From NCBI RefSeq assembly GCF_003985125.1, contig NZ_ML133587.1, positions 1 through 64,000 on the forward strand: DNA of 64,000 bases, in the 5' to 3' direction. The position numbers and the translations under genes were made by a program. The notes beneath the pieces were generated by a model that was not told where the DNA came from, searched no databases, and saw only the letters and a program-made list of their open reading frames with translations. Positions 8,569 to 16,619 of this stretch are shown piece after piece (positions within the stretch are counted from its first letter, which is position 1; each line of letters starts with the position of its first letter). Origin of the DNA: Rhizobium phaseoli. GTDB lineage: Bacteria > Pseudomonadota > Alphaproteobacteria > Rhizobiales > Rhizobiaceae.

Positions 8569-8723
8569 TCGCGGCGGTGGAAAGGAAGCGAACTTCTGCG
8601 TCGCGGCGATCGTCCCCACCTCATCGTTTCTCCTTCCCCAAATTCTCTGCCGGCATCGGAACTCCAGCTTTGGCGGAACTCCTCACTTTCAATGAAGTTG
8701 GTTTCGGAGAAGGAGGACATCCA

Positions 8724-8933
8724 ATGTCGAAAATTGCGGACCGAGTCGGCGACCGAGCCAAGGACGAAACCATCGATCGCTCGGGAAGCGGCAATCCCGA
8801 CGGATCCGGCACGCCGATCAATGCATCCGACGATGAAATCGCAGCCATACGAAACAAACGTGGCGCCGTCGACGGGGAGAAGAAGAGAGACCTGGAGAGG
8901 CAGCTCGCACGTCCGAAGCATGGCACCGCATGA
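8724..8933 (+). CDS. Small hydrophilic hypothetical protein
   Basis: This 69-residue protein (begins MSKIADRVGDRAKDETIDRS) is strongly charged and low in hydrophobic residues, with a Gly/Ser-rich middle and a lysine/arginine-rich C-terminal half. It may be largely disordered. AGGAGG at 8711-8716 supports the ATG at 8724. It sits 19 bp before another small gene in the same direction and may be co-transcribed with it. No family is recognised. Confidence 0.6.
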   Translation: MSKIADRVGDRAKDETIDRSGSGNPDGSGTPINASDDEIAAIRNKRGAVDGEKKRDLERQLARPKHGTA

Positions 8934-8952
8934 CCCTTTTGCGAGGCGCTTC

Positions 8953-9246
8953 ATGAGCTATCTGGTCAAGGTGCTTCTCCCCGTTGGGAACGATGCCGGT
9001 TCTATCCTGGAGCCGATCAGCCACAAATTGACCGAAATCTTTGGCGGCGTCACGATGCATGTCAACGCCCCTGCGGAGGGTCTCTGGAAAAACGAAGGCG
9101 ACGTCGATTGGGACAGGATTGTCGTCGTTGAAGTGATGACCAACAATCTTGATCGGGCGTGGTGGGCGGCTTTTCGGAAGGAGCTGGAACTCGCGCTCGA
9201 GCAGGAAGAGATCGTGATCAGGGCGAGCGAAGTTGAGCGCCTCTAG
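8953..9246 (+). CDS. Small hypothetical protein
   Basis: The 97-residue product begins MSYLVKVLLPVGNDAG and is a compact alpha/beta sequence containing LTEIFGGVTMHVNAPAEGLW and DRIVVVEVMTNN. It resembles small soluble rhizobial proteins of unknown function, and I cannot name the family with confidence. It follows the preceding small gene by 19 bp. Its last bases overlap the end of the convergent gene at 9243. Confidence 0.6.
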   Translation: MSYLVKVLLPVGNDAGSILEPISHKLTEIFGGVTMHVNAPAEGLWKNEGDVDWDRIVVVEVMTNNLDRAWWAAFRKELELALEQEEIVIRASEVERL

Positions 9247-9602
9247 CGCGGTCGCCGCGGAATCGGCCGAGACTGCCTCAGCCTGATTCCTACGCTACTC
9301 CTCGAGCCATCTCCGGTGTACTTCGAGGGCGGCCGTTTGATTCTGGTTTCGTCCGCGTCTAGCAGTAGCCGACCAGCTTCCTGGATTTCGGTCATCTGAA
9401 AACGGACGCCGATTCCAGAAATCCCACCAATCACTGATGGTGCCAGACATTCGTCGCAGATGCCGCAGCCGTCGTCGTCGAAGGCCTGAGCGGGTCGCCC
9501 ACAGCACAGACATTGGAAGCCGGCCCGTTTGTTGTCTTCCCGCTCGGGCGGCAGGATTTCGACGTCATGGACAGCGATCCGTGCTATTGGCAGATTTTCC
9601 AT
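9243..9602 (-). CDS. Small Cys-rich (zinc-ribbon-like) hypothetical protein
   Basis: This 119-residue protein begins MENLPIARIAVHDVEILPPE and carries a cysteine cluster CLCCGRPAQAF...GCGICDECLAP, which looks like a structural zinc site. GGAGAA precedes the ATG at 9602. Everything after CLAP is arginine/serine-rich and reads less like a folded protein. The overlapping frame encodes a more natural-looking WWDFWNRRP segment. A one-base frameshift or a short native protein with a run-on tail is therefore possible. Confidence 0.5.
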   Translation of the reverse strand: MENLPIARIAVHDVEILPPEREDNKRAGFQCLCCGRPAQAFDDDGCGICDECLAPSVIGGISGIGVRFQMTEIQEAGRLLLDADETRIKRPPSKYTGDGSRSSVGIRLRQSRPIPRRPR

Positions 9603-9958
9603 CTCGAGTTCTCCAGGTTCGAGGACATAACTGAGATAGTGAGGCCGGGGAGCCAGACAAGATCCCCGGCGGACCTCTTCGATCACTTCTGAAGGGGTTA
9701 TTGGTCGCGAAAACCTCGACTGGAACACGGGATGACAGGGCGGTATTCGGGACACTCGGGCCGCGGACAGCGATCTGAGTGCTCAAGCTGCCCGTCCGTC
9801 ATGAGAACAAGCGGTTTGGTCTCTGCCTAGTTGCGCCTAAACAAGCGACGTCTTGACGACGGACAGCGCTTTCCGGGCGCCGGCGGCAAGTTCCACTAGC
9901 CATTGGCTTTCGTCCGATAATCTGAATACTAATTTGCAAAGTTTTGTTGGAGCTTGTG
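9603..9958. other. Intergenic stretch with no gene recognised
   Basis: This 356-bp gap lies between the divergent starts of the Cys-rich protein and the LysE exporter. The minus-strand frame of the Cys-rich gene stays open to 9755, but the ribosome-site evidence favours the start at 9602. I see no repeat, RNA gene or clear promoter. Confidence 0.5.
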
Positions 9959-10567
9959 ATGACGCTTTCCGGTTTTTTGGCCTATTCCGGCGCGTTGGCC
10001 ATTGCCGCGATCATACCGGGACCGCAGATCGTTGCCATCGTCGCGCAGGCGCTGCACTCAGGCTATCGCAAGGCTGCATGGATGACTGCCGGCATGGTGG
10101 TTGGCGACGTGATCTATCTTTCGGCCGCACTGGCAGGGCTTGCCTATATCGCAGCAACCTTCACTACGTTGCTAGTCGTCATCAAATGGGCTGGCGTCGT
10201 CTATCTCTGCTGGCTCGCCTATCAATTTTGGATCGCTCCCAACTCGCTGCAGCCGCAGCATGGACCCTCCACCGCAGGCGGCGTGTTCGCCTCCGGCATT
10301 CTGGTGACACTGGGCAATCCAAAATCGGTGTTGTTCTACGTGTCCATTCTGCCGACAGTCGTGGACGTGAACGCGCTATCAGGCTTGGATATCACCCTGC
10401 TGCTTGTCATGACCGCCGTGATCCTCGCCGTTGCCCAGTACCCCTTCGCTCTCGCGGGCACCCGGGTGCGAATGGCCCTGAGATCGCCGAGGGCGATGAC
10501 TATGATTAACCGGAGTGCTGCTTTTTGCATGGGAGGCGCAGCGGTGGCTATCGCGACCCGCAGCTAG
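9959..10567 (+). CDS. LysE/RhtB-family amino-acid exporter
   Basis: The 202-residue inner-membrane protein has about six hydrophobic helices and the family hallmarks: IPGPQIVAIVAQALHSGYR near the start and LGNPKSVLFYVSILP in the middle. Members export lysine, homoserine, threonine or related amino acids. GGAG at 9949-9952 supports the ATG at 9959. No dedicated regulator is adjacent, so induction cannot be inferred. Confidence 0.9.
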   Translation: MTLSGFLAYSGALAIAAIIPGPQIVAIVAQALHSGYRKAAWMTAGMVVGDVIYLSAALAGLAYIAATFTTLLVVIKWAGVVYLCWLAYQFWIAPNSLQPQHGPSTAGGVFASGILVTLGNPKSVLFYVSILPTVVDVNALSGLDITLLLVMTAVILAVAQYPFALAGTRVRMALRSPRAMTMINRSAAFCMGGAAVAIATRS

Positions 10568-10650
10568 TCCTTGAACGGGGGACTCGAAGCTATGTCGCAA
10601 CGACATCCATAGGCTAGCCATCCGATCGTCCCGCGTCTAACAGTTCGCCC

Positions 10651-11598
10651 TCAGGAAACGCGGACGTTCCAATCTCGCACGGCGTCGCAGACGTCGGCTC
10701 TGGTCGGCGCGCCGGTACGTCCCCCGAAGACTTGGCATTTGAGAGCTGCGGCCATCGACGACAAGCGCATCGTTTCTTCGATCGTCAGGCCTTCGGCGAT
10801 CGCCAGAGCGAAAGCGCCGTGGAAGATGTCTCCTGCTGCAAGTGTGTCGACCGCTCTCACCTTCGGCGCGGCAAGATGACGGATGTTGCCGCTTGGTTCA
10901 TCGAACCACAGGCAGCCGGTTTCGCCGGCGGTCACGCTGATGAAAGCATGTTCGAATTTCCGCTTCAGCAGGCCGACGCTTTCGACGAGACCTGCCGTTC
11001 CGGCAAGTCGCTCGGCGGCCGGCTGCGAAAACACGATGTGACTGGCCGCCGGCGCAAGCATCTCGATGATGCCCCCGCCCGCAACATCGCCGTCGAGAAT
11101 GGCCGGTATGCCCGCCTCTCGCGCTGCTGACAAAGTTGCCAATGCAAGCTTTGGCCATCGGACGTCGACGAGCACCGCGTCGAAGGATGAGACGTCGCGT
11201 TCGGTCACCTGCCTGACCGTATCGTGCAGCCGCGCATCGTAGAAGGGCACGATCAGCCGTTCGCCCTGATCATCGACGAGGATCGTCGAGACGGCCGATC
11301 GGGCGCCGTCTATCCGCAGCATCTCGCTCGTATCGATGCCGCTCTTGCCGAGGTCGGCAATGATGCGTTCGCCGGCGGCATCGTTGCCGACCGCACCCCA
11401 GAGGCTGGCAGCGCCGCCAAGCCGGACGATGGCATAGGCCGCACTCGACGCCATGCCTTCGGCAACCTGCAGCATCTCATAGGGCAGGATCTTGCCCTGG
11501 CCGGCGGGCAATGCACGGACACGAAATAGCGTGTCCAGAACCGCCGCGCCGACACACAGGACGCGGCGGGGCGGATTGAAGTCGGAAGAAGTGGTCAA
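10651..11598 (-). CDS. PfkB-family carbohydrate kinase
   Basis: The 315-residue product has the ribokinase fold. It opens with VLCVGAAVLDTLFRVRALPAG and ends with the ATP/anion-hole motif TLAAGDIFHGAFALAIAEG, a variant of the PfkB signature GAGD in which the first Gly is Ala. It would phosphorylate a sugar or sugar-acid intermediate imported by the adjacent ABC system. It is the last gene of the minus-strand operon 10651-16330 and begins 17 bp after the permease. With the DapA-like aldolase at the head, a kinase-plus-aldolase pathway of the 2-keto-3-deoxy-acid kind is a reasonable guess. No neighbour fixes the substrate. Confidence 0.9.
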   Translation of the reverse strand: MTTSSDFNPPRRVLCVGAAVLDTLFRVRALPAGQGKILPYEMLQVAEGMASSAAYAIVRLGGAASLWGAVGNDAAGERIIADLGKSGIDTSEMLRIDGARSAVSTILVDDQGERLIVPFYDARLHDTVRQVTERDVSSFDAVLVDVRWPKLALATLSAAREAGIPAILDGDVAGGGIIEMLAPAASHIVFSQPAAERLAGTAGLVESVGLLKRKFEHAFISVTAGETGCLWFDEPSGNIRHLAAPKVRAVDTLAAGDIFHGAFALAIAEGLTIEETMRLSSMAAALKCQVFGGRTGAPTRADVCDAVRDWNVRVS

Positions 11599-11614
11599 TC
11601 GTCGTCTCGCCCGT

Positions 11615-12430
11615 TCACTTGACGGCTCCGGCCGTCAGCCCTGCCACGATCTGCCGTTGCGCAAACACGGTCAAGATCAGCACGGGCAAGGTAACGATCA
11701 ACGCCGCCGCTGCAAGCGGCCCCCAGCTGACCTGTTCGAAGGAGAGCATGTTATAGACGGCGACGGGAAGTGTGCGCGTCTCGCGACTGGCGAGCACGAT
11801 GCCGAAGACGAAATTGTTCCACGAGAAGATCACCGACAGGATGAAGGCGACGACGATGCCGGGTCTTGCAATCGGCAAGGCGACCAGGCGGAAGACCTGC
11901 CAGGGTGTGGCGCCGTCGATGCTTGCCGCCTCTTCCAGCTCCATCGGCGTCGTTTCGAAATAGCCGATCATGATCCAGACGACGATCGGCACGGTGACCA
12001 CGAGATGGATGATAATTTGCGGCATCAGCGTGCCGAGCAGGTTCAGCCATTGGAACAGCAGGAAGAGCGGGATCAGGAAGGACAGGCCCGGCGTCATGCG
12101 CGCGATCATGATGACCATCGCCGACTTCTCCGCCTTCAGGCGCGCAATGCCGTAGCCGGCGGGCACGCCGATCACGAGCGCCAGAAGTGTGGCACTGCCT
12201 GTCACCAGCAGCGAATTCCAGAGATAAAGGAAGAAGTTGTTCTCCTCGAAGACCTTCAGGTAGTTCGTCCAGGCGAAACGCTCCGGAATGAAGATCGGTG
12301 GATAGGCGCCATTGTCGATTTCATATTTCAGCGACAGCGAGATCATCCAGAGGAAAAACAGAATGACCGGCGAGATCATCACCAAAGCGACGAACAGCAG
12401 TCCGATGCGGTCGAGCGTCTTGCGCTTCAT
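11615..12430 (-). CDS. Carbohydrate ABC transporter permease (MalG type)
   Basis: The 271-residue inner-membrane subunit has six hydrophobic segments and the cytoplasmic EAA loop (ELEEAASIDGATPWQVFRLV) that contacts the ATPase. Its N-terminal helix and the ERFAWTNYLKVFEE stretch are typical of MalG-like partners. Its start overlaps the stop of the MalF-type permease by one base. It should form the translocation pore with that subunit. No ATPase gene occurs in this operon. Confidence 0.93.
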   Translation of the reverse strand: MKRKTLDRIGLLFVALVMISPVILFFLWMISLSLKYEIDNGAYPPIFIPERFAWTNYLKVFEENNFFLYLWNSLLVTGSATLLALVIGVPAGYGIARLKAEKSAMVIMIARMTPGLSFLIPLFLLFQWLNLLGTLMPQIIIHLVVTVPIVVWIMIGYFETTPMELEEAASIDGATPWQVFRLVALPIARPGIVVAFILSVIFSWNNFVFGIVLASRETRTLPVAVYNMLSFEQVSWGPLAAAALIVTLPVLILTVFAQRQIVAGLTAGAVK

Positions 12431-13371
12431 CAGCGTCCCTCCGCATTGGACCAGTTCGCTCGCTGCCGAACCATCAGAAGGACGAAGGAGAGCAGCACGA
12501 TCAGGATGAAAAAGACGACCGCCATGGCCGAGCCATAGCCAATATCGTAGTAAGCGAAGGCGGTGTTGTAGAGGTAGATATTGATCGTTTCGGAGGCCGT
12601 GCCCGGGCCGCCCTGGGTCATGGCGTAGATAATGTCGAAGCTCTTCACCGCGTCAATGCTGCGGATGATCACCGCGATCATCAGAAATGGCGCAATCATC
12701 GGCAACGTCAGATAGCGGAATTTCTGCCAGACATTCGCACCGTCAATCTCAGCACTTTCATAGGGCTCGCGCGGAACCGCCGCTAGGCCGCCGAGCACGA
12801 TCAGCATGACGAGCGGAGTCCATTGCCAGGTTTCGACCAGGACCAGCGAGGGGATGACGCTGCTCTGATTATAGATCCACTCCTGCGGTCCAATGCCGAT
12901 GAAGGACAGGAGATAGTTGAGAACGCCGAGCTGCGGATGGAACATCATCGTCCACACCAGCGCGATGGCGACAGGCGTCGCCATCATCGGCATCACGAAT
13001 ATACCACGGAGGAGCCCGCGCAGCGGAAATTGGGCATCGAAGATCAGCGCGGCGAGCGTCCCCAGAAACAGGGGCGCCGCCACGGAGAGGACAGTATAGA
13101 GCACCGTGTGCCAGAGCGACTCCCAGAAACGCATATCGACTGCCAGGCGGGCATAATTGTCCAGCCCCGCAAAGATTTGCGATTGCCCGAGCGTCCAGCT
13201 GTTGACGCTCATCCACAGGGTAAAGACCCATGGAAAAACGATGACGGCTGATATGACGATCAGCGCCGGGATGACAAAGGGCCAGTAGTTGGGAGCAAAC
13301 CGATCCGGTTTGCCCCTTCCTTTGGAGGCGGCCTTGGCCGCTGCGGCCGTTTCGATGCTCGCCGAAGCCAT
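12430..13371 (-). CDS. Carbohydrate ABC transporter permease (MalF/UgpA type)
   Basis: The 313-residue protein begins MASASIETAAAAKAASKGRG, followed by six membrane helices. The EAA loop reads EPYESAEIDGANVWQKFRYL, and the FDIIYAMTQGGPG motif typical of MalF/UgpA permeases is present. The ATG at 13371 shares one base with the stop of the binding-protein gene, and GAGGGA lies just upstream, so the two are probably translationally coupled. The in-frame extension to 13560 runs back into the upstream gene and was not used. Confidence 0.93.
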   Translation of the reverse strand: MASASIETAAAAKAASKGRGKPDRFAPNYWPFVIPALIVISAVIVFPWVFTLWMSVNSWTLGQSQIFAGLDNYARLAVDMRFWESLWHTVLYTVLSVAAPLFLGTLAALIFDAQFPLRGLLRGIFVMPMMATPVAIALVWTMMFHPQLGVLNYLLSFIGIGPQEWIYNQSSVIPSLVLVETWQWTPLVMLIVLGGLAAVPREPYESAEIDGANVWQKFRYLTLPMIAPFLMIAVIIRSIDAVKSFDIIYAMTQGGPGTASETINIYLYNTAFAYYDIGYGSAMAVVFFILIVLLSFVLLMVRQRANWSNAEGR

Positions 13372-14699
13372 TATCCCTCGCTTTTCGCCAGCACGGGTTC
13401 GAACTGGGCCGTTGCCGCCTTCAGCTCGGTTTCCGGGTCGGCGCCGCCGATCATGTTGGTGAGACCGACGCCATAGATGTCGCGGAACTCGGTGACCGGA
13501 ATGATGACCGGCAGCGCGAGCTGCGATATCTTGCCGGAGCCGGCGACCGCATCCAGCCATGCGCCGGGCATCTTGACACCTTCGCGGACCTTTGCATCCT
13601 CAAGAACGGACTGGCGGAAAGGAACGCCGGCGCCGGCCTGCAGCAGGCGAGCCCCCATGTCGTGCGAAATTGCCCATTGGCAGAAGAGGTAGGCTGCTTC
13701 CTTCTTCTGGCTTGCCGCGACGACACCAAGGCCGTCGCCGAAGGTTCCCGCGGCTTGCGCCTTCGGGCCTTTCGGCATGATGCCATAGCCGACCTGGCCG
13801 ACGACACGCGATTTTTCCGGATTCTCGATCGGCGGCGCAAAGCCGACGCCATCCAGCCACATGCCGATCTTGCCCTGCAGGAAGGCCGACTGTGCTTCGG
13901 CCCAGTTGAAGCCGGAGACGCCGGGAGGGGCGGTCTTGGTCATCAGCTTCTGGTAAAGCTTTGCGGCATCGACTGCTTCCTGCGATGTCGTACGCAGCTT
14001 GCCGTCCGGGCCGAGCGGGCTCGAACCGTAGCCGAGCAGCAACGTCGTCCAGACCGGGGTGTTGGCGTTCTTCAGGCCGCGGGCGACGAAGCCGTAGGTG
14101 TTGGTCGAAGGATCGGTCAGCGCTTCGGCTGCACTTGCCAGCTCGTCGAAGGTCGATGGGTAGGCAAGTCCCTTCTTCTCGAACAGAGCCTTGTTCCAGT
14201 AGATGATCCAGTAGTCGACTGAAAAAGGCAGCGAACGCAGAACGCCGTCTGCATCCTTGGCGAAGGCGAGGCCAGCTTCCGCAAAATCGCTTTCAGTGAG
14301 CGACGGATCGGTCAGAGCCGGATCCTTCAGAAAGCCGCTGATATCGGCAAGCCAGCCGCCCTTTTCGAACTGGCGTTTCTGGACGTGGTAGCTCATGTGC
14401 ACGACGTCGAAGCTCGGCTTGCCGGAGCTCAGCTCGATCGTCGTTTTCTGGCGCTGCTGCTGTTCAGGGGTTGCTTCCGCATTGACCTTGATGCCGGTGA
14501 GTTCCTCGAACTCGGGCAGGTACTTGGTCAGGATCTCACTGCGTGGGCTCTTGACCAGATTGACTTCGAGTGTGGTGCCGGCGAAGCGCTTCCAGTCGAC
14601 GGCAGCAGCAGCCTGCCGCATGCCGAGCATGCTGCTGGCCCCAAGCGCGGCCGTCCCCGCCAGAAAACCGCGTCGCGTCGGATTGAAGAATGATGGCAT
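13371..14699 (-). CDS. Extracellular carbohydrate-binding protein (ABC, SBP family 1)
   Basis: The 442-residue periplasmic protein starts with a twin-arginine type signal (NPTRRGFLAGTAALGASSML). The mature chain has features of family-1 solute-binding proteins (LTGIKVNAEATPEQQQRQKT, and a GKIGMWLDGVG segment). It would deliver a sugar or sugar derivative to the two downstream permeases. Unlike other binding-protein genes in the window, it is joined to its permease by a one-base overlap, with no intervening hairpin. The ligand is unknown. Confidence 0.92.
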   Translation of the reverse strand: MPSFFNPTRRGFLAGTAALGASSMLGMRQAAAAVDWKRFAGTTLEVNLVKSPRSEILTKYLPEFEELTGIKVNAEATPEQQQRQKTTIELSSGKPSFDVVHMSYHVQKRQFEKGGWLADISGFLKDPALTDPSLTESDFAEAGLAFAKDADGVLRSLPFSVDYWIIYWNKALFEKKGLAYPSTFDELASAAEALTDPSTNTYGFVARGLKNANTPVWTTLLLGYGSSPLGPDGKLRTTSQEAVDAAKLYQKLMTKTAPPGVSGFNWAEAQSAFLQGKIGMWLDGVGFAPPIENPEKSRVVGQVGYGIMPKGPKAQAAGTFGDGLGVVAASQKKEAAYLFCQWAISHDMGARLLQAGAGVPFRQSVLEDAKVREGVKMPGAWLDAVAGSGKISQLALPVIIPVTEFRDIYGVGLTNMIGGADPETELKAATAQFEPVLAKSEG

Positions 14700-14754
14700 G
14701 TTGATCCTCCTCGTTATGCCGGCGATCTCCTCATCCCCGGCTGTTCATTCCCGA

Positions 14755-15414
14755 TTAGATCCTGAGCGCACGATCCCTTGCGTGATTGATGTGTGCGACA
14801 AGGCTGTTGACGGCATCCTCCGCCGATCGACGTTCGATTGCTTCGAGCACTTTCAGATGCTCACCCATGACGGGCCCGACGTGACCGTCGATGCGAAAGC
14901 GATCCTGGCTGATCAGCCGCATCTTGATTGAGTTCACGCGGTAGGCGTTCGAAATGATGGTATTTCCAAGGGCATCGATAAAGGAATCGTGCATGCCCCA
15001 GTCGACCGCCTGGGCGCGTAGCTCCAATTCGTGCGAGCCATCGCCGTTTCGAATGGCGTCGGCAATATCGCGATGCTGCTTCAACAACCCGGCGATCGTC
15101 TCGTCCGAGGCAGAGCGGGTGAAGAGCGCTACGGCCTCCTTCTCCAGGAACACACGCAGCTGGAACGCTTCGCGAATGAGGTTCAAGTCGATGTGGGCGA
15201 TCTGCAAGCCCCGCTGCGGCACGGTCTTGATCAGCCCTTCGGCTTCGAGCCTCGGGATGAGCTCGCGGATGGCGCCGAGCGTCAATCCCGTCAATTCCAC
15301 GAGACGGCGCTGCGAAACGAACTGGCCGGGACGCACGCCACGCGCAAGAAGGTGGCGCGTGAAACTTGCATAGGCCTTTTCCCGCAGCGTCGGCTGCTCG
15401 TCCGTACCGTCCAT
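14755..15414 (-). CDS. GntR-family regulator, FCD (FadR) subfamily
   Basis: The 219-residue protein has an N-terminal winged helix (QPTLREKAYASFTRHLLARG, RLVELTGLTLGAIRELIPRL) and a C-terminal all-helical FCD ligand domain. I set the start at 15414 because GGAGGAGG lies directly upstream; the ATG at 15432 is an alternative. It sits between the aldolase and the binding protein within the operon, so autoregulation is likely. The palindrome at 16364-16375 in front of the operon is the obvious candidate operator. Confidence 0.88.
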   Translation of the reverse strand: MDGTDEQPTLREKAYASFTRHLLARGVRPGQFVSQRRLVELTGLTLGAIRELIPRLEAEGLIKTVPQRGLQIAHIDLNLIREAFQLRVFLEKEAVALFTRSASDETIAGLLKQHRDIADAIRNGDGSHELELRAQAVDWGMHDSFIDALGNTIISNAYRVNSIKMRLISQDRFRIDGHVGPVMGEHLKVLEAIERRSAEDAVNSLVAHINHARDRALRI

Positions 15415-15439
15415 CGCCTCCTCCAGCACCATGTCCGAC

Positions 15440-16330
15440 CTATGCTGCTTTCGACCGGAAAAGACTGTCGAAAGCGCGGGCGAGTTGGGCCTGCCCCTCG
15501 CCGGATATTGAAACGAGCGGCGGACGAACCGCAAGCCAGATTTCATCCGAGGTCTGGTGTGCCACCATGGCCTTCACGGCTGGCACGACCGGATATTTGA
15601 GCAGTTCGTCCACGAATGCCTCGATGCGGGGATCGTCCTTGCCGTCTTCGGCCATCAGCTTGACGTAGCGGGGTACAAAATTCGCCATGCCCGAGATCGC
15701 GCCTTGGCCGCCCAGCCGAACGCCCCTGGCGAGATGACGCTCGTCGCCGATCAGGATGATGAGGTCGCCATGTGTCTTGAGCAGGCTTTCCGTGAAGGGC
15801 CAGTCGCCGGAAGAATCCTTGACGCCTGTGACGATGTTCGGAAAGGCGGTCCGTAAGCGGCCGATCAGCGACACGGTCAGTGGAACCATTGTGATGGAGG
15901 GAATATTGTAGACGATGATGTCCCGCGCCCGATCGCCCAATATGGCGAAGACGGCCGCAAACCACTGGAAGACGCCGTCGTCACCGACATTTTTGAAATA
16001 GGACGGCGGAGCCAGCAGGATATTCCTCGCTCCGAGCGAAAGGGCATGACCCGCCTGCGTCGCCGCATCCTCGACCGAGTCGACCAGCACGCCGACGATG
16101 ATCTCCTCTGCCGCGATCCCTGCATCCAGGAAGGCTGCGAGCACGCGCTCGCGTTCCCGGCTTCCGATGGAGGAGCCCTCGCCCGTGGTCCCGAACAATG
16201 TCACGCTGCCGCAGCCAGCCGCCAGGCACCGCCGCCCCTGAGCAATCATCGCATCGAGGGCGATCTCGCTGTTGCTGTCAAACGGCGTGGCAAGGGCGAC
16301 AGAAAGCCCGAATTTTGGTGGCAAAATCAT
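15440..16330 (-). CDS. DapA/DHDPS-family aldolase (class I, Schiff base)
   Basis: The 296-residue protein is a (beta/alpha)8 aldolase of the dihydrodipicolinate synthase/N-acetylneuraminate lyase family. The GTTGEGSS loop is at 48-55, the catalytic Tyr is Y141 (VYNIP), and the Schiff-base lysine is K171 (TGVKDSSGD). Lysine biosynthesis is unlikely, because the gene heads a sugar-import operon with a PfkB kinase and a GntR regulator. Cleavage or dehydration of a 2-keto-3-deoxy sugar acid fits better. The start lies 33 bp from a perfect 12-bp palindrome. Confidence 0.9.
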   Translation of the reverse strand: MILPPKFGLSVALATPFDSNSEIALDAMIAQGRRCLAAGCGSVTLFGTTGEGSSIGSRERERVLAAFLDAGIAAEEIIVGVLVDSVEDAATQAGHALSLGARNILLAPPSYFKNVGDDGVFQWFAAVFAILGDRARDIIVYNIPSITMVPLTVSLIGRLRTAFPNIVTGVKDSSGDWPFTESLLKTHGDLIILIGDERHLARGVRLGGQGAISGMANFVPRYVKLMAEDGKDDPRIEAFVDELLKYPVVPAVKAMVAHQTSDEIWLAVRPPLVSISGEGQAQLARAFDSLFRSKAA

Positions 16331-16363
16331 TCCTCCCCCATCTGGTGGATCAGATCTAGCAGA

Positions 16364-16375
16364 CTAACATGTTAG
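16364..16375. promoter_or_regulatory. Palindrome CTAACATGTTAG (candidate GntR operator)
   Basis: This perfect 12-bp palindrome lies 33 bp before the first gene of the minus-strand sugar operon, which encodes an FCD-type GntR regulator. Short AT-centred palindromes are the usual operators of that subfamily. No other candidate was noticed in the 289-bp gap 16331-16619, which otherwise holds nothing I recognise. Confidence 0.5.
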
Positions 16376-16619
16376 CTGTAAAGACCTGGCGCGGGAAGTT
16401 CCTTCATCCGGGAGCAGCGCGGCGGCAAGGGGCAATAACTTCCCTCGCGGCCATGGCCCGCTTCCGCTGCGAGGTTCGCGATAGCTATTGCCGGCTATCT
16501 GGCAGTTATTCGGAACTTAAAGAGCAATGGCAAATCTTCTGGGGCGTTCTCCAAGGCATCCATGCTCCTCGCGTGCGCCAACTCGCTCATACGCATCTGC
16601 ATGTCGGCCAACTGCGGGC

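Noticed and set aside
11492..12538. 348-residue plus-strand frame over the sugar permease genes
   Set aside because: It is antisense to two clear ABC permeases, very rich in His, Asp and Arg as expected for the complement of hydrophobic coding, and has no family resemblance.
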